Shown here one piece after another: positions 57,543-64,000 of a stretch of DNA of 64,000 nucleotides (its first letter is position 1; each line of letters opens with the position of its first letter). Source of the stretch: Ascaphus truei (lineage: Eukaryota > Chordata > Amphibia > Anura > Ascaphidae); NCBI GenBank assembly GCA_036426205.1, contig CM071570.1, positions 72,060,728-72,124,727 of the forward strand. The letters are read 5' to 3'. Under the pieces are notes generated by a model, which saw only the letters and a list, made by a program, of their open reading frames with translations, was not told where the DNA came from and made no database searches. A program made the translations under genes and the position numbers.

Positions 57543-59198
57543 ATAGCAATGGAAGAGTACCCGGGTGCTCCCTCTAGGCGAAATGTATAAAAAATAATAA
57601 ATGAATGATGATGGAATATTTTCCAGAACGTAACAACCTTATGTGGTATATAAGGTTCCCATCTGCTTCAAAGTCTCTTCCTGTAACTCAAAAACCCCGT
57701 AGGACCTATCCAGGATCCTTATTGATACAGAAAAGCAAGGGAAAAGGGGGAGCACAGGTTTGAGAGGTGATGGGAGGAAATGAATTCAATGTGATTAAGT
57801 CAAATATTCCTGAGCTGATAGGAGCGGGGATAGTGGTGTGTAAAATATTGTAAATACTTACACGGCCTTGTGTAAATGCTGTCACATCAAGGTCTCTTTT
57901 CTCTCCTACTTTTTTCTTCTTTTTCTTTCTTCTTGTTTCTTCTTTCTCCCGTGTCTTTCTTTGGTGGGGGTTCTTCTTCTTTCGTCCAAATAGTCGCCTC
58001 TTCAGTCTCACATCGAGTTTCAATTGTGGTATCCCCCTCGGAGCAAATGGATAAAGATAAAAAAGATTGAGGGACAAGACCTATTCAGATGATTATAGGT
58101 AATAAATGCAGAAAATACTGCAAACACTCACACGGGCAAGTGTGAGTGTGTTCCTGGGGGAGGTGTCTTTGTCCTCCTCACATGAGAAAGTTCATACATA
58201 GAACTTTGATAATCTTGATAGTGAAAACCATTTGTGGGGGAAAGGAGAGGGAATATAATAAAAATAAGACAAAGATACTCACACAGCCATGCGTGAGCTC
58301 ACACTGGAGTTTGGTATCTTTGAACTCCTCCTTAAGAGTCCAACACTGCTTCCAAGTACAATTGATCTGCGTGCTGTTGCGGCTAAAAATAACTCTAAAA
58401 TAGCGTAAGCCAACTGAATCTTTAATAAAAATAAAACATACAAAAAATAGTCTAAAAAGCACTCAGTCTACACGACATGAGTGCCGAAAGTAAAGAAAAA
58501 AGGCCAGTCTTTAGGGAATTCAAGTAGGGCGTCAGGCGCGCAGCTAACTCTGCCCGCGTCCGGGCGTTGTGCTGAGCTCCTACTTCCTGCTCCCGACGGT
58601 GGCCGAACACGTTCAAAATGCTATAGGGTCTTGAGCTACGCATTTCGCCCTTTCTTGGGCTTCAGGCTCCGTAGATCTGGCATTTTTTCTTTACTTTCGG
58701 CGCTCATGTCGTGTAGACTGAGTGCTTTTTAGACTATTTTTTGTATGTTTTATTTTTATTAAAGATTCAGTTGGCTTACGCTATTTTAGAGTTATTTTTA
58801 GCCGCAACAGAACGCAGATCAATTCTACTTGGAAGCAGTGATGGACTCTCAAGGAGGAGTTCAAAGATACCAAACTCCAGTGTGAGCTCACGCATGGCCG
58901 TGTGAGTATCTTTGTCTTATTTTTATTATATTCCCTCCCCTTTCCCCCACAAATGGTTTTCACTATCAACATTATCAAAGTTCTATGTATGAACTTTCTC
59001 ATGTGAGGAGGACAAAGCCACCTCCCCCAGGAACACACTCACACTTGCCCGTGTGAGTGTTTGCAGTATTTTCTGCATTTATTACCTATAATCATCTGAA
59101 TAGGTCTTGTTATATTTTACTAGTACTTGTCCCTCAATCTTTTTTTTATCTTTATCCATTTGCTCCGAGGGGGATACCACAATTGAAACTCGTTGTGA
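57543..59198. mobile_element. palindromic Penelope-like insertion in L1, 14-bp duplication
   Basis: GGTTGGGTTTGAAT is duplicated at 57529-57542 and 59199-59212. A single-copy tail (57543-58005) is followed by arms of about 500 bp (58006-58500 and 58684-59198) around a 183-bp loop. Short palindromes built on ACTCACACGG and GTGTGAGTG recur in the arms and tail. The loop holds, on the minus strand, GAAGCCCAAGAAAGGGCGAA (58664-58645), a hammerhead-like stem II and GAAA with part of the first core box missing. No ORF of note. Confidence 0.65.
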
Positions 59199-59212
59199 GG
59201 TTGGGTTTGAAT

Positions 59213-60775
59213 GCCAGCTAATAAGTTGCCCTAGCTGTGCAGATCTATAGTAGTTTTGTAAGTACGGGAGAGCTAAGCCTCCTTCTGATTTGGACTTATA
59301 AAGAATATCTTTACGAACTCTGGATCGCCTATTTCGCCAGACAAACTTCAAAATTTTCTTCTGTGTATTATTTAGGTCTTTCTGACAAATTTTACGGGGA
59401 GAGTTTGGAAGAGATAGAGGAGTCTAGGTAGAATATTCATTTTAATGGTGGTTATTCTCCCAAACCAGGATATTATATATGGATTCCAAGTGGTTAGATC
59501 TTTAGCTATCTGATCGAAAAAGGGTTTAAAATTTGTGTTGTATAAACTTGAGTAATCTTTTGTTAATTGGACCCCTAGATATTTAATATGGTTTGAATTC
59601 CATTTAAAGTCAAAATTTAGTTGGAGTAATTTTACTAATTCTTTAGGGAGATTTAAGCTAAGGGCCATGGATTTGGAATGATTAATTGTATAACCTGAAA
59701 GGGAGCCGAATTCTGATAGATCATAAAAAAGGTTAGGGAGGGATGTGAGAGGTTTTGAGAGCGTCAATGGTATATCATCCGCAAAAAGAGCTATTTTGAA
59801 TTCTTCCTGGCCAACAGGAATACCCGCAATATTGGGATTCATCCTTATCCGACATGCTAATGGTTCTATGGCTAAGGCAAATAACAAAGGTGACAGCGGA
59901 CAACCCTGTCTAGTTCCATTTGATATTGAAAAGGGATCAGAAAAGGAGTTGTTCGTCCTCACCGTGGCCGTTGGTGAGGAGTGTGGTGTGTTTATGCTAT
60001 TTAATATTTTGGCTGTGAATCCCATCTGCGAAAGTGTAGCTGACATAAACTGCCAGTCTAATCGATCTAACGCTTTTTCTGCGTCTAAAGAGAGTAATAG
60101 AGATGGGCACTTTGTGTGTTTTGCTACATGTATTAGATTCACCGTCCCCCTTGTGTTGTCAAGGGCTTTTCTGCCCAGGACGAACCCCACCTGGTCCGGA
60201 TGAACCAATTTAGGGAATATATTATTTCATCTTTTGGCTAAGATCTTTGCATAAAGTTTTAGATCAGTATTTAACAGGGAAATAGGTCTGTAGCTAGAGC
60301 ACAGCAGAGGATCTTTCCCCTCTTTTGGAATTACCACTATGGTAGCACGAAGCATATCCCTAGGAGGGGGAAGGCCTAGTAGTATCTCATGAAATACTTT
60401 GGTAAGAAATGGGAGGAGCATTGTGTAATATTTCTTATAATAAAGATTAGAAAATCCATCCGGACCAGGGGCCTTCCCAATTTTCAGGGATTTTATTGCT
60501 TCCATAATTTCCAGGGGCTCTATAGTTTTTTCAAGGTTTATAATATCGTTCGGATCTAGAGTGGGGAGTCGGCATTCTGATAGATAATTTTGAATCTTTA
60601 TTGCTCTTTTGTTTTTAGCCGAGTCTCCCACTAGGCCTGGTAGGTTGTAAAGGGATGTGCAATAGTCCTTAAATGCGTCACTTATAATTTTGGGGTTGTG
60701 GGATACTGAGCCATTTTTAGTGTAGATGTTATGAATTTTAGCTTTGGCTTGTTTTTGCTTTCATTTGCGTGCCAG
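59213..60775 (-). pseudogene. L1 ORF2 reverse transcriptase
   Basis: Two long minus frames. 60631-60227 has KSLKIGKAPGPDGFSNLYYK and YRPISLLNTDLKLYAKILAK (RT motifs 1-2). 60208-59372 has SLLLSLDAEKALDRLDW, GTRQGCPLSPLLFALAIEPL and the catalytic FADD, as well as the thumb region. Frame 59351-59213 gives MKFVWRNRRSRVRKDILYKS and YLQNYYRSAQLGQLI. A frameshift near 60215 separates the main frames. Confidence 0.9.
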
Positions 60776-60800
60776 CATTCTATCTGCTTTATTACTTTTT

Positions 60801-61840
60801 TCATAGTATTTCTGTTGGGTCCATCTTATAGCTCTTTCTGCGTTTGACACCAACAAAAGATTTAGTTCTCTCCTCACTGAGATTATCTGCCTGTAATTTT
60901 TCCGAGATGGGTTTGACTTGTGAATAAATTCTAGTTCTGATAGTTTTTGTGTTAGTGTTTCGATTTGTTTTGTTTTTTCTTTTTTTTTTCTGAGAAGCCA
61001 GGGCAATCAGTTTGCCTCTTATCACTGATTTGTGGGCCTCCCAAAGGGTAGAAGAGGAAACCTCTGGGGTATTGTTTAATTCAAAGTACTGGGCCAGTTC
61101 TTTTTCTATTAATTGGAGATTTTGTGGGTTCAATAGTAGGGCTTCATTCAAGGACCACGACCTTGTTTTATTTTTGTTAGTGAGGCCGGCGAATTTGGTT
61201 ATAAGTGTAGCGTGGTCTGACCAAGCAGAGGGGGCAATTACTGCTGAGGAAATATTATCGCTAATTTGTTGGTCTATTAGGATATAGTCAATTCGAGAAT
61301 AGCTATTATGGGGGTGAGAGAAAAAGGAGAAATCCTTTACTTTGTTATTAACTAATCTCCAGGAGTCTACCAACAGCAGCTCCTTGGTCATAGATACAAG
61401 TCCCCGAGTAGAGGGAACTATTTTTTGTGGCGGAGGGAGACTGGGAGATTTATCTAGATTTGGGTCCATAATTGCATTTAGATCTCCTGCTAAAATTAAA
61501 AGGCCTTTCTGGACAGAGAGAGTTACATTTGTTAGTTCTTGGAAAAAAGATTCTTGATTTTCGTTAGGGGCATAAGTGTTGAGTATTGTTATATCTGTGG
61601 AGTCCAGTGACCCTGTAATAATTAGAATTCTCCCAGCGAGATCGCTTTTTAATTTTGTCTACTTTGAAGTTTAAATTTTTATGGAAAAGTGTAGCTACGC
61701 CATTTTTTTTTGTGGGAGCTGATGAGTGGTAGACTAGAGGGTAGTCATTGCTGAACAGCAGCGATTGATCTTCCTTTTTCAAATGAGTTTCTTGTAGTAA
61801 AATTATATCTCCTGCCAGTCTTTTGGCTTCTTAGAGGGCA
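60801..61840 (-). pseudogene. L1 ORF2 endonuclease and linker
   Basis: Minus frames 61782-61564 (KKEDQSLLFSNDYPLVYHSS, GVATLFHKNL) and 61469-60801 (SRIDYILIDQQ and WSDHATLI) are the apurinic-type endonuclease of L1, with its C-terminal SDH box, followed by the helical linker. A frameshift near 61640 and the gap before 61470 break it. Confidence 0.85.
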
Positions 61841-62337
61841 ATACGTCTCTTTCGGGGGGTGTTTAAGCCTTTGGTGTTTTCGGATATTATATTAATCGAC
61901 ATGGTGGTGGTTCAGGGTTCTGTAATACAAATGAACAGAGTGATAACTTACATATAGTTGAATAGTCGGTACATTGTATATCAGACCCTTTAAATGTTCG
62001 GATTCGTTCAAACTGATTGTTAAACTTTGAATGACTCGAACTTGTGGGTAACTAGGGAGAACAGTTTCACAGTGAACAAAGAAATAACCTGGGTTTTGGA
62101 ACTTGCACGCTTTAGAAACTTAGAAACTAAACTCGGCAACTTCTTGATGTGCAGGTTGTCGTGGTCATTGTGGCTTGGTCGAGTTGGAAGATGTGTTCCA
62201 GGTACCACAACCGTTGATTAGTTTTTAGGTGGGTTGCTGGAGTGGGCCGCGACTCGATTAGTACCTTATATCCAGACCACGTTTTGGCTTGCCTGCCATC
62301 TTAAATGGGTGTTAAGTAAGAATCCAGCTCTAGTTTT

Positions 62338-62697
62338 TCAAGTGGGTTGGGTCTTTGCTCGCCCAGAGGTTGGAGTTTTCACCCATGCCTGGCGTTGTGC
62401 CTTAGGTGAATGACAGGGTCTTTGAGAGGCCTCCGGATCCTCTGGTTCGAGTAGACCCAATGATCGTAGTTTTTCCTCACCTTCTTCTGGTGAGAGTAGA
62501 ATATACATCGTTTCTTGATAAGTGAACAATAGTTTGCACGGGAAACCCCAGCGATAGCGGATTTTATTGTTCCGCAGTGAGTTGGTGATCTGCGCGAACA
62601 TTCTCCGCTTATTCAGCGTGATTTGAGCTAAGTCCGGAAAGATGAGGAGTGGAACGTTATCCTGCTCTATCTTTGGGGTGGTTCTAGCGGCTCTCAA
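62338..62697 (-). pseudogene. L1 ORF1 C-terminal domain
   Basis: The minus frame has IFPDLAQITLNKRRMFAQIT and KIRYRWGFPCKLLFTYQ, the C-terminal RNA-binding domain of L1 ORF1p. The element starts here, so the coiled coil and 5' UTR were lost at insertion. Confidence 0.85.
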
Positions 62698-62714
62698 TGG
62701 CTTATCTTATTTTT

Positions 62715-63394
62715 ACTGTATGTAATATTGTGATAAATCAGTTTGATTAAAAAAAATAAAAAAAGTGTGTGTGTGCCGAGCACGCGCATTTTAAGTGAAA
62801 CTTCTTTGTCTTTTGTCACTGTTTTGTCACAGAAATTGTATTTGTGATGGTGATGTTTTAATTAAAAATCAAAACACAATTTCAGTGACAAAGCGCACAC
62901 ACCCCGTGTTTTAGCTATTTGCACATGTATAGTTATACTTATACTAACTGTGAATTCCTTGTGTGTGTATCTCTGTCTCCTTCTTCAAAAGTGTGCCGGT
63001 GTTGCTGCTGCTCATGTACATGTACCCAGCGCCGGGGGCTGCTGCGCATGTGCGCACTGAGCCGTGGCTGCTGCGCATGCGCATGGCATCTTTTGCCCAC
63101 AGTGACGCACGCCGACGGCCTCTTTTGCCCACAGTGACGCGCGCCAACGGCCTCTTTTGCCCACTGTTACGTCACTTCTGTGACTACTTCTGTCACCATG
63201 AAGGTAATTTGTGCCAGCAAAATTTTTCTACGCGCATCGGTGACGCGCGGCACGCCGAGGTGATGCCACTAGCAAGCCCGGAAATCTCCCGGCTTGCGGA
63301 ACTGGCCGCAGTGCAATAAAATGTGTCGCCAGTGTAGGTACCAGCAAAGAGGTTTCACTTAAAAAATGCAGCAATCCATCCTCAGAAGGCATGT
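62715..63394. other. intergenic sequence with GC-rich patch
   Basis: At about 62990-63320 repeated CCCACAGTGACGCACGCC-like units occur. GTGTGTGCCGAGCACGC near 62769 also occurs at 25575 with similar context (AAGTGAAACTTC/AAGTCAAACTTC, CAGAAATTGTATTTG), so both are copies of one unnamed repeat. No gene was seen. Confidence 0.45.
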
Positions 63395-64000
63395 ATGTAT
63401 GTATGTATGTATATCTTTATTTGTGTAGCGCCGTCCATGTATATAGCGCTTTACAGCAGTAACACACGTGACATGATAATTGGAGACATTATAGGAATAA
63501 GCGCGGCAGACATAAAAGTAACATTAGGAAAGGGAGTTCCTGCCCCGAAAAGCTTACAATCTGATTGGTAAGTAGGTAGAATTTAGAAGCAGTAGGAGAG
63601 TGGTATGGTAAGTGCGTCTACAAGGGGTCATGGTAAATGCATATGCGATGTATAGTATCAGACTAGAGAGCTACCTAAATGCGTCATTAGAGAGGTGTGT
63701 TATAAGATGGGCCCTGAAGGTAGGAAAGAGAGGGTGCTAGTTGGATATTGGGTAAGGGCATTCGAGTTGAGCCGTGAGTAAGAAGGTTTTAGGCAGGAGA
63801 GGGCTTTTGATACAAAAGGGGTAGACAGAAGATATCCTTGAGCAGAACGCGAGAGTTGGGCAGGTGTATAGTGAAAAATTATGGCTGAGTAGAAAAGGGG
63901 CAGAAGAGTAGAAGAGCCTTAAAAGTGAGGAGGAGAATGTTGTAAGCAATACGGGATTTAATAGGAAGCCAGGAGAGGGATTTCAGCAGGAGAGACCCTG
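63395..64000 (-). mobile_element. CR1/L2-like LINE 3' region, reversed, runs off the window
   Basis: (ATGT)n at 63395-63413, then AGCGCTTTACAGCAGTAAC and AGCTTACAATCTGATTGG, reversed relative to 7795-7968. The remainder, to the window end, is probably the upstream part of the same or a related repeat. Confidence 0.6.

Larger units (their letters stand above)
56186..62697 (-). mobile_element. 5'-truncated L1-clade LINE
   Basis: Flanked by TGGCTTATCTTATTTTT at 56169-56185 and 62698-62714, a 17-bp duplication. The 3' end carries an AATAAA-rich A/T tail near 56190-56220. It runs from the C-terminus of ORF1 through ORF2. A 1.66-kb insert (57543-59198) interrupts it. The length without the insert is about 4.9 kb. 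Many stops make it inactive. Confidence 0.9.

Overview
This is vertebrate nuclear DNA with long introns, GT-AG splice sites and very dense transposable elements. The mix of chromovirus, DIRS-like, L1, CR1/L2-like, Penelope-like and abundant hAT and TTAA-type MITE sequence suggests an amphibian, probably a frog; the species cannot be read from the window.

Host gene. One host gene is recognisable: KIZ (kizuna, a centrosomal PLK1 substrate) on the minus strand. Exon 1 (47569-47651, ATG in a CpG-rich promoter), exon 2 (31740-31802), exon 3 (30963-31125) and a long exon (8227-8869) join in phase and match remembered human kizuna in order. An expected short exon between 30962 and 8870 was not found, and the 3' part of the gene lies beyond the left end. 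Most of the window is therefore KIZ intron, with intergenic DNA right of about 47.8 kb.

Retroelements. At 1.7-6.3 kb a complete LTR element carries one long coiled-coil reading frame cut by a single in-frame TGA and has no visible gag or pol. At 11-14.9 kb lies a degraded chromovirus whose reverse transcriptase core is deleted. At 32.7-37.9 kb (minus) and 48.2-52.4 kb (plus) are two LTR elements with different LTRs, the same primer-binding site and the same unfamiliar protein (zinc-ribbon-like CxCxxC...CxxC, Trp-rich module, shared C-terminus) and no pol. The 48-52 kb copy is circularly permuted. A DIRS-like element (39-44.4 kb) is broken up by a Tc1-like transposon, a Penelope-like fragment with a hammerhead-ribozyme core, and microsatellites. 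A 5'-truncated L1 (56.2-62.7 kb, 17-bp target-site duplication) contains a 1.66-kb palindromic insertion with its own 14-bp duplication.

Small elements. There are hAT-type MITEs with 8-bp duplications (24.1, 36.6 kb), TTAA-bounded MITEs (45.3, 46.6, 55.0 kb), tRNA-headed SINEs (15.1, 31.3 kb), two solo-LTR candidates of nearly equal length (22.2, 29.7 kb), LINE 3' tails, long hairpins and minisatellites.

The main candidates for something undescribed are the two pol-less LTR families with novel proteins, the circularly permuted copy, and the palindromic Penelope-like insertions.
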